Shown here: positions 34,024-46,345 of the stretch, one piece after another
How the letters are laid out: each line of letters starts with the position of its first letter
Position numbering within the stretch: position 1 is the first letter of the stretch
Source of the DNA: Cladocopium goreaui
Lineage: Eukaryota > Sar > Dinophyceae > Suessiales > Symbiodiniaceae
Length of the DNA stretch: 64,000 nucleotides
NCBI GenBank assembly: GCA_947184155.2
Contig: CAMXCT020002374.1
Coordinates: 1 to 64,000, forward strand
Direction: 5' to 3'
The notes under the pieces: generated by a model
Database searches by the model: none
Told to the model about the DNA's origin: nothing
The model's input: the letters and a program-made list of their open reading frames with translations, nothing else
Program-made: the position numbers and the translations under genes

Positions 34024-35400
34024 ACATTGAGTTTGATGATTTTCCCATCTTTTCCCAGGCTGGGAAGCAATCTCCCAGCGGGCCAAGTAGCTGATGACAC
34101 CGAAGGGTATCGTTTTTTTTTTTTAATATCCAATTTCATTGGTTGCAATTTCCCATCAATTGGTGAAATCAACGAAATATAGCAATGCCGAATCCCCCAA
34201 GTACAGTAATATGAAACATTCAGTTCCTCCAATGTATAGGACTCATTCGCAATCATGGACTTAATCCCAAATGTAAAACCATTGATCCCGATTCAATCCC
34301 CATGAAATCCCCCCAAAAAGCCATGAATCTTAAATCCCAATGCAACTATACTCAAAGATGATTGCTTCAATCCCATGATTAACCCATTGATCTCATATCC
34401 CATTTCATTTGGCTCTAAATCCTCATAGATTTTCTTGGTGATTCAGCAAATTCCTATGCCGCATCCTGGGTGCATCATCGCCTATGAATCCCAGAAAATC
34501 CCAATGAAATCCCTATTATATCGCATTATTCTCATGAACAAATTCTCATTATATCCCGATTATATAAGTACAGTGCCACCATTGGAGCAGTGTTCAGAAC
34601 CTCCGTGATTATCACAATCCGTGGGAAATCCCAGTCCCAACCAACCAGTATGGACGACGAACGCGGGTTTAGGTCACACTGCTCATTTGTTTCTCACCTC
34701 TGATAATGATCAGCAGTTTGCTATGAACAATTACTCTTCTTAATAGGTAGTCATCTGTAAATGGGTTTGTCTGAAAATAGGGTACCCCTAAAACTGATGA
34801 TTCATCATATTTTCTGTATCAAAATGACAATTTGGGGATATTCCATAGCATACCAGATTTTCAGACACACGCAAATGGATTATTTTCCATAGCTGCGAGG
34901 CCCCCCCTAGTTGGAAGTCAAGTTAGTTACAACCCACAAGACATAGCCAAACCCCCCACCCCATCCCCTATAAGTTGTAGTTATTGGAGTTATGTTCGCC
35001 AACTCGGCTAGTGAAAAATAACCCCCCAAAAGGCTGGGCATATCCTATTGTTATACCTGTATATATATATACACTGTATATATATTTCACCATTCTTTTA
35101 CCATGGTGATATATCTGTAGTGGAACCTTTATGGTTATTCATGGCTTCAAAATGGTTACATGGATGTATATACATGATTATATACATATCCACGTATGTA
35201 ACCATAAAAGTTTGTATATGTATATGTTTATATATATATACATATGCTACGTACAAATTTATACATATGCCCATATGGCTTCATCATATCCATATTTAAC
35301 TCGCATATATATATATATACATGGGATTATACCTATTATAAATCCATATTAACCATTATTAACCCATGTCAAATGGGATTGTATATATATATATATATAC
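34024..35400. other. AT-rich intron-like stretch with a family E element
   Basis: Many ATCCCAATGAAATCCC-like words occur (34260-34560). No exon called. TA runs at 35060-35080, 35230-35250 and 35310-35320. Confidence 0.5.
34764..34869. mobile_element. MITE-like family E (GTCTGAAAATAGGGTACCCC ends), copy 1
   Basis: TTTGTCTGAAAATAGGGTACC on the left is matched by GATTTTCAGACACAC on the right. Related copies at 42617 and 50346. Confidence 0.65.
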
Positions 35401-35401
35401 A

Positions 35402-35491
35402 CCCATATGCTCCATGTATTGAATATTTACCAACATTTACCCTAAGCATCACCCAAATGTAAGCAAATATACCATACATGGAGCATATGGG
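35402..35491. mobile_element. MITE family D, copy 1
   Basis: CCCATATGCTCCATGTAT and inverted ATACATGGAGCATATGGG, with an internal inverted pair (AATATTTACCAACATTTACC / AAATGTAAGCAAATAT). Confidence 0.9.
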
Positions 35492-35631
35492 ATATAGATT
35501 ATAAACGGATAGTTAGTTGATTAACCAAATCTTGTTGATCTTGTTAATAAATGTTGAACTAATAACCATTATAAATCCATCTTAATCATTATTCACCAAT
35601 ATTAAATGGGATTATATATATATACTATGTA

Positions 35632-35723
35632 CCCATATGCTCCATGTATGGAATATTTTCCAACATTTACCCGAACAAAATCACCCAAATGTAAGTAAAT
35701 ATACCATACATAGAGCATATGGG
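35632..35723. mobile_element. MITE family D, copy 2
   Basis: Same ends as copy 1. The preceding 80 bp also matches the left flank of copy 1, so the two copies arose by tandem segmental duplication with about 230-bp offset. Confidence 0.9.
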
Positions 35724-35843
35724 ATATGGGCTATTGGTTCAGCAAGAACTATATATCTGGACGTATGTATTATTTTTAGTATATCGTCTTATTCACTATA
35801 TTATGCTATCTAAATATAACTATGTACTATAATCACTAATAAA

Positions 35844-35952
35844 CTGGTTGGTGGTTTGGATCATGAATTTTATTTTTCCATTCAGTTGGCAATGTCATCA
35901 TCCCAACTGACGAACTCATATTTTTCAGAGGGGTAGGTATACCACCAACCAG
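35844..35952. mobile_element. MITE family A, copy 4
   Basis: CTGGTTGGTGGTTTGGATCAT to ACCACCAACCAG; TAAA on both flanks. Confidence 0.93.
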
Positions 35953-36202
35953 TAAATATCTATATACATAATTAATATAAATATATATTTATATATACTA
36001 ACACTGTTGGTAAAATATTCCTTTCACTATTTGTTACTATAATGTTATTAATTATTCAACTATGTACTATAATCACTAATAAATATCTTATCCAAATTTT
36101 GTTGATCTTGTTAAAATTTGTTAATTTTGAACTAATAACCGCTATAAATAACTACTCTAAAACCACAAAATCAAATAACCACATCTTGATCTTTTGTTGA
36201 AC

Positions 36203-36306
36203 TACCCTGTGGTAAACTAACATAGCAATTGAAAATTGCCATTTATAGTGGATTTTCCCATTAAAAATAGTGATTCTCCATAGCTATGTTAGTTAACCAG
36301 AGGGTA
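36203..36306. mobile_element. MITE family B, copy 2
   Basis: TACCCTGTGGTAAACTAACAT to GTTAACCAGAGGGTA; folds back over its length. Confidence 0.9.
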
Positions 36307-36340
36307 ACCACTATAAATCACTAAATATCGATGTACCAAG

Positions 36341-36451
36341 ATCCCGTGGTTCCACGCCCCCAGGCTGGGCATCACAGGCCCCAAGGGCGCCTTGAAGGCC
36401 ATCGCCGCGGCGCGGGACGAGTCGGACGAGACGCATCCCAGAGAGGCCACG
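36341..36451 (+). CDS. Candidate exon (37 codons), very GC3-rich
   Basis: Preceded by ACCAAG and followed by GTGCCA. It reads LGITGPKGALKAIAAARDES then DETHPREAT. I count 34 of 37 codons ending in G or C, in striking contrast to the AT-rich surroundings. Phase 0 at both ends. The minus strand is also open but much less biased. Product unknown. Confidence 0.5.
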
Positions 36452-36529
36452 GTGCCACGGTTTTTGCCATGGAAAATGCTGGCGGATTTCACTGTTATAG
36501 TGACTAATAGTGTATTAATCCTGGACTAA

Positions 36530-36594
36530 TATGTATATATATATAGTTATTTATATATATATATAACTATATATATATATATATGGCTCATATA

Positions 36595-36629
<35 letters not shown>

Positions 36630-36632
36630 GGA
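36530..36632. repeat. (TA)n-rich tract
   Basis: Runs of TATATA separated by GGCTCA and GGACTA. Confidence 0.9.
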
Positions 36633-36658
36633 CTAATAGTGTACTAATAGTGTAGTTA

Positions 36659-36790
36659 CTTGGTGGCGAACTAACCACGGCTCGTTTTTGTGGGTTAGTT
36701 CACCCCAGTTATTTCAGTGGATTAACCCTACTGATCCCATGTAAATCACTGGGGTTATAAACCACTTACGAAGTGGGATGAGCCACCAAG
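36659..36790. mobile_element. MITE family C, copy 1
   Basis: CTTGGTGGC...GCCACCAAG ends, internal GGATTAACCCTACT and GGGTTATAAACCACTTACGA. TA on both flanks. Confidence 0.92.
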
Positions 36791-38480
36791 TATAATGGAC
36801 CATAGTGACTAATATAGTAATATAGTGGATTAATATAGTAATATAGTGGATTACTAATAATTAATAACGGACTATAGTGACTAATGATTAATTACTAGTT
36901 ATAATATGGAGTTTTATATATAATTAATCATTCATTATAACTAGTTGACTAATCAGATTATATGGATTTATTTATTAATTATCAGTGATTAATATAGTGG
37001 ATTAATAGTAACATTACTAGTGGATTATCATAGTGGCTCATGAATAGTAACATTACTAGTGACTAATATTGTATAATAGTGACATTGTAGCAATTAATGG
37101 GATGATTAATGGGATTAATGTAGTAATGATTCTATATGGATTATCATTAGTGACTAATAGTGTAGTAATTTTCCTTGGATGATTTTTGTGAGATGATTAA
37201 TGGTGATGATTGTGGGTTATATCCATATATCCATATATCACCATGGTATTTGGAAGTATTTGGGATATATCACCAATGGGTATATAGTGATATAGTGGTA
37301 TAATGAATATTATCCCTGTTCAGTCTGGGTAAAATTGATCACGACCTCACGTCGTTCTCCCGAAGCCTGGAATTTGTGGCCGCAATATAATTCAGATGAG
37401 TGAAATGTTATCATTTACCCAGGGGTCTGTCTGAAGAATGACAATTTTTCATAGGGAAAATGATGGTTAAGCAATGGAATTAAAGGTGCCGAACTCTTCA
37501 GCTTAGTGAAATATGATACCCAGACGGGATGTACAGTAGCTGATTTCACGCAGCAACGTGGGGCCCCCGTTTACGATAACACGATAGCGTTCAGTTGGTG
37601 CGTTTACAACTGCAATTTCACGTTTGGGTTTATGATACGCAAAGAACTATAGTTCATGGGTTTATAAACCATCTAAAAACTGGGGGGGGCCACATGGTAT
37701 GAAATGGATTGAAATTGGATACCAAGAAGTCTGGGATTTATAAAGTTTGGAATGAAGCAGTCATATGTGGGTTCCAAGTCACCCAAAATATGATAACCAT
37801 TGGGGGATTTGCGCCAGATCCAAAAGATTGCCATCATTCTCCCAATGTTTTCTGGGGCTATGTCCTGTTGGACAAAGCCACATGGTTCATGAAAACATGC
37901 GGGGATTTCACCAATCAAGAACTCGTTTTTTTCACCAACACAGAATTTCATTTAACCAACAGAAATGGGGTGTATTGGGATACAATACAAATTACAATAT
38001 ATTGGACACTGTGGAGATCAATCAGTTAAAGTGTGGCCCACTTACCAGCAAAATAGGGATTGAAACACTATATAGTTGATATGGGTGTGTCTGAAAACGG
38101 GTTGGATACAGTACCCCATACCCTCCGGTAATTTAATATAACTATTGAAATTCAACATGTTAATAGGCACATCACCATAAATCATCTGCGAATTAGACAT
38201 TTTTTATAGGTATGTTAAATTACCATAAAACTTATGCCATGAATGGCAATTTGAATAGGGAACATATAAACCATATGATGATAAACAACATGGGACTTTG
38301 ATGCCATTTTCAGCCCATTTCTTGTCCATCGAAGATCAAAGTGATATTTCGACCAGAATTTTGCAGAGATTGCAGATATTTCGACCTCAACATGTCGTTG
38401 AATTTGTGATAAGTTGGAACTGAGCTAAATTATTTCTGAAAAGAACGCAGAGTTACTATTCTGGGGTAGGTTTTTGACCC
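36791..38480. other. AT-rich intron-like stretch
   Basis: Dominated by TAATAGTG / AGTGACTAATA words to about 37160. A family F element is at 37327 and a partial family E end at 38083. A decayed family B-like element is at 38121-38225. No exon recognised. Confidence 0.5.
37327..37420. mobile_element. MITE-like family F, copy 1 (internal deletion)
   Basis: GGGTAAAAT ... ATCATTTACCC ends. Core GTTCTCCCGAAGCCTGGAAT and GCCGCAATATAATTCAGATG are shared with 40821 and 61948. Confidence 0.8.
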
Positions 38481-39108
38481 CTGGGTTGTGTTTTTCAATC
38501 TACTCATGAAGAAAACTTGTCCAGGTGATGCTGAGGATCCACGAAAAACGTGCCTTGCTGGCTAAAACCGCTGAGGATCCACCAGACCATTCCCTTCTTT
38601 TTCGTGGAATTGGACACATCCCGCACGTGTTTTTTTTGAGAGAACTATATAGAGAATACATGGGATTTCGATGATAGGCCACCACCATGTCCCTGCCATT
38701 CTTAGTATTGAATCCTGGTAACGGAGCATCATCCAGAAAATCAGCCTATTTATACTAATCGGTGCCTCCTATTCAAAATGGGAGTTTTCAAACATGCCAG
38801 GTTCGATTGCTGGAGGCTATCCCGGTTTCAGTGGGTTCAATTTCCAGTTTGCTGGGCGAAAAAAACCCATGAAATTCTAGTCTTGTGGGTTAGATCCCCA
38901 TTTCTGGTGGGCGACACCTCCACCTACCCCTTTTTTAACCCTAAAAGGCTCTAAACATGGCTGGTGCTCAATGTGAATTTGTTGGCGGTGTGCAAAGTGA
39001 GTTGTGGAGCGGTGTCCAAAGTGAGTGCCTAGGGCCCTAGCCTTTCTGGTGGGCCAATCCCATTCTTGTTGGGTACATCACCATTGTGCTGGGTGAAATT
39101 CGGCTTTT
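38481..39108. other. Intron-like stretch, nothing recognised
   Basis: Low-bias sequence with no confident exon or repeat. Confidence 0.45.
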
Positions 39109-39210
39109 CTGGTTGGTGGTTTGGAACATGACTTTTATTTTTCCATAGGGGACGACAATCCCAACTGACGAGCTCATATGTGTCAGAGGGGTAGGTATAG
39201 CACCAACCAG
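39109..39210. mobile_element. MITE family A, copy 5
   Basis: CTGGTTGGTGGT to CACCAACCAG; TTTT on both flanks. Confidence 0.92.
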
Positions 39211-39462
39211 TTTTGCTGCTTTCCTTTGATTTTGGTGAAATTCCCAAGTTTGTACCGAACTTGACGTAATCCTAGCCATTTAAGATGGACGATCTAAGCA
39301 TTCGCTTTTCCCAGGATATGCCGTGTGGATAGCGGGTACAACGCTGTCAGCACTTTGCTCAGAGATGCAACGTGGACCTTTTTGAGGGGGAAAGCTGGGA
39401 AAGCCACAGACCATGTGGAGGTTTCCTGACATGGGGGTACCTCCAAATCATCTATTTTAATG

Positions 39463-39560
39463 CTGGTTGGTGGTTTCAAACATTTTTTATTTTCCATAAT
39501 ATATGGGATAATGCTTCCCATTGACTAATATTTTTCAAGATGGTTAAAACCACCAACCAG
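39463..39560. mobile_element. MITE family A, copy 6 (diverged)
   Basis: CTGGTTGGTGGTTTCAAACAT to ACCACCAACCAG; interior resembles the 47426 copy. Flanks do not give a clear TSD. Confidence 0.85.
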
Positions 39561-40199
39561 TATATAATGTTTTTTTCCCATTATAAACTAACTATTTTGG
39601 GGATCCCCAATGGTTTAGGAACCCCCCCATTTTTGATGGGCACAGATTTCATGGGAGAATATGGGATCACCTGGCAAGAGCCTGGGGCCTCCCCGGAGTC
39701 TCAATGAGGGTAAAGGGGTAAACAACCCCCTCTTTTTTCATCAACCAACCAAAGGGAAAAGGACATCTATGGTGATGATGATGATGATGATCATGATCAT
39801 CATCATCACCACGATCATGGTCAACCCTAAAGCCTATCCCCTAAACCTGATGAGAACCATTGTAAACCTTAATAGCGTTATTTATTGTTCACGTCTAGAA
39901 CGTGTCTGATAATTAGTGTAACTGGTATTTGGTTTCATAAGCTCAGAAAAAAGTGGTTGATGAGGGTCAAGCAGCAAAAAACATCAAGAAACAAGGCCTC
40001 ATTTGTTTGAGAATTACCTTAGAGACATGCTGGGAGGTTTGGTACACATAATCTACCAGACTTCGTTGTCCTCGTAGTTGTCCTGTAACTTCTGGTTGAA
40101 TTTTCATGACTTTGCAAACTTTGTGCTAGCCACTTGCTTGAACATCAGCCCTGTATAAGACACAGGCTATCTAACGACGGTTTATGATGAAACACTAAA
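39561..40199. other. Intron-like stretch
   Basis: A (GAT)/(ATC)n palindromic run is at 39772-39815. Nothing else recognised. Confidence 0.45.
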
Positions 40200-40690
40200 A
40201 CACCCACATATTCAATATATATATAAATATGATAATATATATAATATAATTTAATATATAATATAATAAAAATATATAATATAATATAATATAATATAAA
40301 ATAAAATAAAATAATATAATATAATATATAATATAATATAATATAGTATAATTTAATTTAATATAATATATTATGATAATATAATATAATATTATAATAT
40401 AATATAATATATAATATAATATAATATAATATATAATATAATATAATATATAATATATAATATAATATAATATAATATATAATATTATATAATATAATAT
40501 CATATAATATAATATAATATGTATATATACAATACTTATAACATTATATATAATATAATATATACCAAAACATATACAATAATTCATATATATATATATA
40601 ATATTTATAACATAATATATATAATACAATATATATATATATGCAGTATACGTATATAATGTATATGTATATAATATGTATATTTCCATA
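40200..40690. repeat. (TAATA)n / (AT)n low-complexity tract, about 490 bp
   Basis: Almost pure A/T with TAATATAATA units. The Tyr/Ile-rich frame on the minus strand is an artefact. Confidence 0.96.
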
Positions 40691-40820
40691 TATTTCCAGT
40701 CACGGCTGTGCTATCTACGGTGGGGCAACCGCCTTCGATGGTTCGGTGTAGATGAGAGCAATATTCGGTTCGACCGTTGCTTGTTGAGCAGGTACTGTTA
40801 AGGCCCGTCAGGTGTTCACT

Positions 40821-40940
40821 GGGTAAATTATAACGACCTCACTGTTCTCCCGAAGCCTGGAATCATGGTTAATTTTAGGGAACTCATCCCCTTTTATGGC
40901 CGCAATATAATTCAGATGAGTGAAATATGATCATTTACCC
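40821..40940. mobile_element. MITE-like family F, copy 2 (fullest)
   Basis: GGGTAAATTATAACGACC to GATCATTTACCC. The core contains CACTGTTCTCCCGAAGCC and CTCATCCCCTTTTATGGCC. Confidence 0.82.
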
Positions 40941-41576
40941 AGATATGATATCGCACATCAGCCAGCATCCTTGAGGTATTGTATATTTGTGATTGCTTCT
41001 TCCAGCGTTTTCAGAGGTATCTTGGTCAGCACCTGAAATTCAGGGCGCCGGCCATAGGGCGCCATAGGGTGGCACCGTAGTGATGCGGTAGCTGATGATG
41101 AATAAATGATCATGAATAGATAGAATATATAACTAATATATAAGATGAATAGATATTCAGTATTTTATTCATTTTATATATTCTATCATATTCTATATAT
41201 ATATACATATATATATATATTTAAAAACCATATATAGATATAATATATGATATATGGACCATATATATAATATAAACTATTTTGGAGGCTTATATATGCC
41301 ATATGTCTAGATCGAATGTCTAGAATACTTTGGAGTTTTTTTTTGTCTCCTGTGTTTTGTATTGTTTTTTTTCCATGACCAATGGCGCGAGCGATTCCAG
41401 CAGTGATTCCATGTTTGGAATCCTGATTTCCTCATCATTTCTCCCATGGTTGCCAACATTGATCCCTTACACTCTGCTTAGAATGGACATTTGTGACATG
41501 TCCTTTATGTTCTCATAATTTGTCAATGAAGTCGACATTCCACATTTGTTTTTTTCTATCCACCCTATTCCCTAGC
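40941..41576. other. AT-rich stretch, nothing recognised
   Basis: TA-rich from 41120 to 41300. No exon called. Confidence 0.5.
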
Positions 41577-41630
41577 GGAGTGCCCGCGCTTGTTGGGACA
41601 AGTTCCGATGAATTCTGCACGTCTCGGCAG

Positions 41631-41689
41631 GCAGCCTGATGGAAGACGTTTTTGGAACCTTCCATTTCTGGACCGCTTTTGCTTCGTCG
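41631..41689 (+). CDS. Weak candidate exon, possibly a membrane segment
   Basis: After CTCGGCAG one frame reads SLMEDVFGTFHFWTAFASS, with GTTTGC as donor. A second frame is also open (DGRRFWNLPFLDRFCF). Codon bias does not decide between them. Confidence 0.3.
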
Positions 41690-41744
41690 GTTTGCACACG
41701 ATGGGCTTCCAAACCAGGCGAGAAAAAATAATTGCCAGGAAACC

Positions 41745-42616
41745 TCCAAATGGCCTAACAGAAACACAACTTTCAATGGCAAATTGTGTTCAAATTGAAA
41801 GAGGGTTTTATGGGCATAAACGCAGTTTTCTTTGAGAACTCCTTTGAATATAGGTGTTCATTTATGTGCTTCCTCTAAGCCACAGCGATCCAGCCAAAAC
41901 GGAGAAAAAAAACACAATCAAAGACTAAGAGCCTGAATTAAAACAGCAGAGACAAACTAAGGAACACGGAGAAAAAGCCACAGAAAATCAAGACAAAGAG
42001 TGCCTCAATTGAAGACATGCAAAGGGGTTTTATTAACATTTTTGGGATCCATATCTGCCTCAGCAATCATCCCAGTCATGAAATGACTTACACGGAACAT
42101 CTTAACTGGAAACCATGGTCTTTTACCCATTCATGGGTTTTCTCACAAAATCCCTCGGAAAAGTAGCTCCCAACAAGATAGAAAATAAAATCCTACCAAA
42201 ATAGTATATAATGAAGATTGACAAACTGAAGCTTTTCTTCTTGTTGGGAGTGGCTTGAAACCAACAAACATACCAGATTCCGTCGTGTTCAGGACAGAAA
42301 ACTCCGGGTGCGTTGTAATCTCCCCGAGTTTTTTCAGATTTTTTGTCTAGGTCCCAGGTGTTATGTGGCTGACGCCTCCATGGTCATCTCTGAAAATCCA
42401 TTGTAGATCATTAGGTCGCTTAGATTCCAATGTTTATTGATGTTGATTCACTTACATACACAATATTTGTATATATTTGACACAATGTATATTTTTTTGG
42501 GGGGTCCTAGAATGCAGGTACCAAATCATCCAAGACATTCGACCATTTTAGTATTGAAACCTATGCTGACTTGCGGAGCCCGCATTTTAAGAACCCCCCA
42601 TACGTATATATATATA
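41745..42616. other. Intron-like stretch
   Basis: AAACA/GAGAAAA-rich words at 41900-42010. No gene seen. Confidence 0.45.
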
Positions 42617-42716
42617 GGTGTGTCTGAAAATAGTGTACCCCTAAACCCAATGGTTAATGATCATTATCCCTATTAAATGGCTATGATTGGGAATATACCC
42701 TATTTTCAGACAAACC
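42617..42716. mobile_element. MITE-like family E, copy 2
   Basis: GTGTGTCTGAAAATAGTGTACC to CCCTATTTTCAGACAAACCC. GTACCCCTAAAC is shared with 34764. Confidence 0.75.
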
Positions 42717-43313
42717 CATATATATGTTTAAAAAACACACATCTTTGCTTACTTCACCTCTATTTCGTAGGTATTTCACATTCAGCTGGGCAGGTCAAGA
42801 GATGTCAAGCCGACAAATTCTAATCCTGACAACGCTGATCAACTTCTTTGGATTGGTCAATAGCACCTTGAAAAGTTGAACGGCGAAGCAAGCTATGCCA
42901 GCTATGCTAGCTGTGGGAATCCAAGATTTTACGAACTGTTGGAGGTTAGGAAGTACTGGGGCAACGAACTGGCAGTTTAGTACTGCATCCTGACTAACTA
43001 TTTCTTGGCAGGATAATTGAGGACATATCAACCTAACCAGCCAAGAATTCATAAGAATTCTGCGCTTTTTTTTTGCAGGATATCTGTTTGCTTGGCCATG
43101 TTTGGTCAAGGTGAATTTTTAACATACAACTTTCCTTTTTTAGGGGTAATCTGAGTAATCTGCTGCTGAGATCCTCCACCTGGTGACCTGGATTAAAACA
43201 TTGGCCGAATGAAAACATGACTTTGATGTTTCCATAATATATGGGATTTATAGCCAACCATAGTAGGGATATTTGATGGGATATATTTTATATATATATA
43301 TTACATATAGAGA
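42717..43313. other. Intron-like stretch
   Basis: A segment at 42795-42880 (QILILTTLINFFGLVNS) is hydrophobic but has no clear splice sites. Confidence 0.4.
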
Positions 43314-43428
43314 CTGGTTGGTAGTTTGGAACCATGGAATTTTATGAGTTTCTATTCAGTTGGGAATGGAATCATCCCAACTGACGATTCGTCAGATTTT
43401 TCAGAGGGGTAGGTCAACCACCAACCAG
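43314..43428. mobile_element. MITE family A, copy 7
   Basis: CTGGTTGGTAGTTTGGAACC to ACCACCAACCAG, with the internal GGGGTAGGT block. It ends 25 bp before a candidate exon. Confidence 0.9.
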
Positions 43429-43453
43429 ATGACTTCACGAATGTTCGGCCGAG

Positions 43454-43561
43454 ACTTTCCTCCTGGACTCGCGTGATCCGCCTGAGGCATTGATTTATCG
43501 AACCATTTGGTGTGTGCCAACTATTTGGGTCGCATGTGTTCTGGCGGCACAACACAGAACG
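43454..43561 (+). CDS. Candidate exon (36 codons) with a membrane-like segment
   Basis: Acceptor GGCCGAG, donor GTGACA. It reads TFLLDSRDPPEALIYRTIW then CVPTIWVACVLAAQHRT, so an acidic/Pro-rich lead precedes about 20 hydrophobic residues. Phase 0 on both sides, joining directly to 45480. Together the two exons place a likely transmembrane part of the protein here. Confidence 0.5.
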
Positions 43562-44134
43562 GTGACATCGTTCACTGAATGACCAATCAATCGTAATGTT
43601 GACTTTGGGTTGCATTTTTAATAAGATGTAGCTGATATATGCGTTATATAATATACATACATTTGCTGAAGTACCGGTATAGCATGTCAATTTTTTCTTT
43701 TGTGTAGAAAGATTCAATGAGCCACAGGATTAAGGCTGACAAGTAGCGCTTCGCATGAGGTTTGTTGCTAGTTTTTCTCCAGACATTGGCTTCACGGTTT
43801 CTTGACTGCAGCGACCAATGGACCAACGTTCAGCTTCCCTCAATCATCCCGATTTCGATGTTGGGGGCCGGCATAGCCACATAGCCCAAGTGCTGGCCGT
43901 AAGATTTTATTATTCGAAACAATTACTATCACTATAAGCCGTTATTCGTTTTATCAATCATGGGCCCACTTTACATGTCAATGATATTACGGGGTTGGTA
44001 GAAAAGAGCAGAGGGTTGATAATGGCGATAATGGTGAAATAGTATGAATTCTTAAATTAAGAAGTATGTATCACAAGGATAATAAGAAAAGTGAGGATCA
44101 ATCAACATTGAGTACACCCATTAATCATAATTAT

Positions 44135-44255
44135 TACCCTCTAGATAGTTATTGAACGTAGCCATGGAAAATCCCTTACAAATGGAGGTTTATTGTTTAA
44201 TGGGAAAATCATCTGTAACTGGGCCATTTTCCATATATTAAATAACCAGAGGGTA
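44135..44255. mobile_element. MITE family B, copy 3 (diverged)
   Basis: TACCCTCTAGATAGTTATTGA to AACCAGAGGGTA, with the family's ATGGAAAAT / ATTTTCCAT inverted pair. Confidence 0.8.
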
Positions 44256-44455
44256 GTACTACAAAACATTTCTGGATATGATTCATTATTTATTGGGGAA
44301 TGATTGCCATGATTGTTGATAGTACAGCTAATGCTTTCCCCCTTAAACATACCTATGAAGAGGTCCAAGCCACCATGATCATTTTCTGGGGCTTTCCCGA
44401 TGGTTCCAACCCACAAAATTGTTTTTATGTTTACCCTATTGTAAAAATGTCATAT

Positions 44456-44559
44456 CTGATTGGTGGTTTGGAACATTTTATATATTTTTCCATATATTGG
44501 GAACAATAATCCCATTTGACTTTCATATTTTTCAGAGGGGTAGGTATACCACCAACCAC
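44456..44559. mobile_element. MITE family A, copy 8
   Basis: CTGATTGGTGGTTTGGAACAT to ACCACCAACCAC; ATAT on both flanks. Confidence 0.9.
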
Positions 44560-44574
44560 ATATTCAGTTGACAT

Positions 44575-45400
44575 CTATTGACCATCATTAGCAATCATTA
44601 TTATTGACCATCATTATGAACCATCATTATGAACCATTGCAAATTAGCTAATACTAGCTAATACATTTAATACCCACTATTACTATGATGATGGTAATGC
44701 TTAGTTAGTTGATGGTTCATAATTCTGGTTAATAGGAATGCTTGGTTAGTCAATGGTTCGTAATTGTGGTTAATAGGAATGCTTAACTAGTTAATGGTTC
44801 ATCATACTGGTTCATAGTAATGCCTAACTGATTATGACGATTGATGAGTACTATCCATTATTATTAATCGTAAGTATGGAACCATTCTTCACTAGCCATT
44901 CATTATTAGTGGCTATCGATTACTATTAATCATCAGTATTCACCACTATTAAGCACTATTGTTTTTATAGAAAGGCTTAGTTACATCGTTAAACATTATT
45001 AACAATAATTAACCATTATTTAGCATTATTATCCGTTATATACAACATGGTTAACCATCAGTATTCACCATCAGAAACCACAAGAAAATATTATTCACCA
45101 TTATTCACCATAAAGTAAAATTAAGTCTTAACCACTATTCACCATTATTAAATTATTGAAAACCAAAAAATCACCATTATTCGCCAGTAAAATTAACCAC
45201 CCTGGCTATTTTCACAAGGATTCACCATTATCATATATTCTTATAGTAATATTCTTATTCGCCAGTGGTTGAATATGAGAAGTCACCATATTATATATCA
45301 TAATATAATAATTGATGGTTCATAATTCTGGTTAATACCCATTATTACTATGATGATAGTAATGCTTAGTTAGTTGATGGTTCATAATTCTGGTTAATAG
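44575..45400. repeat. Degenerate ATTATTCACCATT / GGTTCATAAT word repeats
   Basis: Dozens of ACCATTATTA-type words. A 60-bp block with GCTTAGTTAGTTGATGGTTC occurs at about 44677-44735 and again at 45340-45400. No gene. Confidence 0.8.
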
Positions 45401-45479
45401 GGGTTGAAAACACCAAGACCAAGCAGATATTATATTCTTCAGCCATGACTTTTTGTGCTTTTTGTTGATTCGCCACCAG

Positions 45480-45584
45480 GTCCAGCTGAACGTCTACATG
45501 ATTCCCTTCGCCATCGCCTGCGGCTACTATCGTCAAGGGCCCGGCTGCGACTTCACAGTGTTGTCGGAACTCATCGTCAACGAG
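45480..45584 (+). CDS. Candidate exon (35 codons), hydrophobic, GC3-rich
   Basis: Acceptor CCACCAG, donor GTGGGG, exactly 35 codons. It reads VQLNVYMIPFAIACGYY then RQGPGCDFTVLSELIVNE; 29 of 35 codons end in G or C. The PF....G[YW]....P..DF....E spacing is loosely like the membrane repeats of CAX-type cation/proton exchangers. That match is from memory, off by one residue, and weak. Entry in phase 0 matches the exon ending at 43561. Confidence 0.6.
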
Positions 45585-46085
45585 GTGGGGAAGGGAACGT
45601 TTTCCCCGGCAAAAAAGGTGGCTATTCCATATCGCATATAATTGGTCAATGACATCGTAATTCCCTGTAAATTGAGGGATTGTATAGTGGGAAAATCACA
45701 TAATATATATATAATATGTATACATATATATATATGTAATATGTATATATATATATATATGTAGACGTATATATTCCAAGTGGGAATGTTCCGCCGGGTT
45801 CTTCCCGTTGTGTGGTTTATTGTCCAATAAGACCCAACAAACCAGTGGGACGCACAAGAGCTGGTTTTTTTTGAGTCCAGGATTGCTTTTTTGGGGCCAG
45901 AAATGTTTCCCCTTTTTTTGTCATTTTCATGAGGAAAATGATCGACAACCATGCGAAAACCACGTGAAAACCATAGGATTTTGGATGAAATATAGTTGGG
46001 TTCTGACTCCCCAAGCGGCCCGGAGGTCGGATGCTTCGGATATTTTGATCATTTTCCACGTACGCAAATCCGAAACGTGAATTCA

Positions 46086-46255
46086 AAAAAAGTGGGCCGT
46101 GGACCTCCCAGCTGCTGCCGAAAATCCTGCAAAGGTGGTCTCGGTGACCTTTATGTCTGTGGTGCTTGGGCAGTTGAATTACTTGAACATCAAACAGGCT
46201 CAACACGGGGAGAGATTTGGACACGACATGAGCGCCGCTGGGACATGGAGCCCCG
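46086..46255 (+). CDS. Candidate exon, borders unresolved
   Basis: A GC3-leaning open frame reads VVSVTFMSVVLGQLNYLNIK then QAQHGERFGHDMSAAGTWSPG. The first part could be a membrane helix. No single pair of splice sites fits cleanly; CCTCCCAG (46104-46111) and TTGGGCAG (46167-46174) are possible acceptors. Confidence 0.4.
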
Positions 46256-46345
46256 GGCCGGATGATTTTTTTGAGTTTTTTTTGGTCAAGAGTTTTGGAC
46301 CATGCCCAAATGTTTTGTTTTGTTGTTATTGTTTTTTCCATACGT

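Noticed and set aside
40195..40689. Tyr/Ile-rich 164-codon frame
   Set aside because: Product of an almost pure A/T tract.
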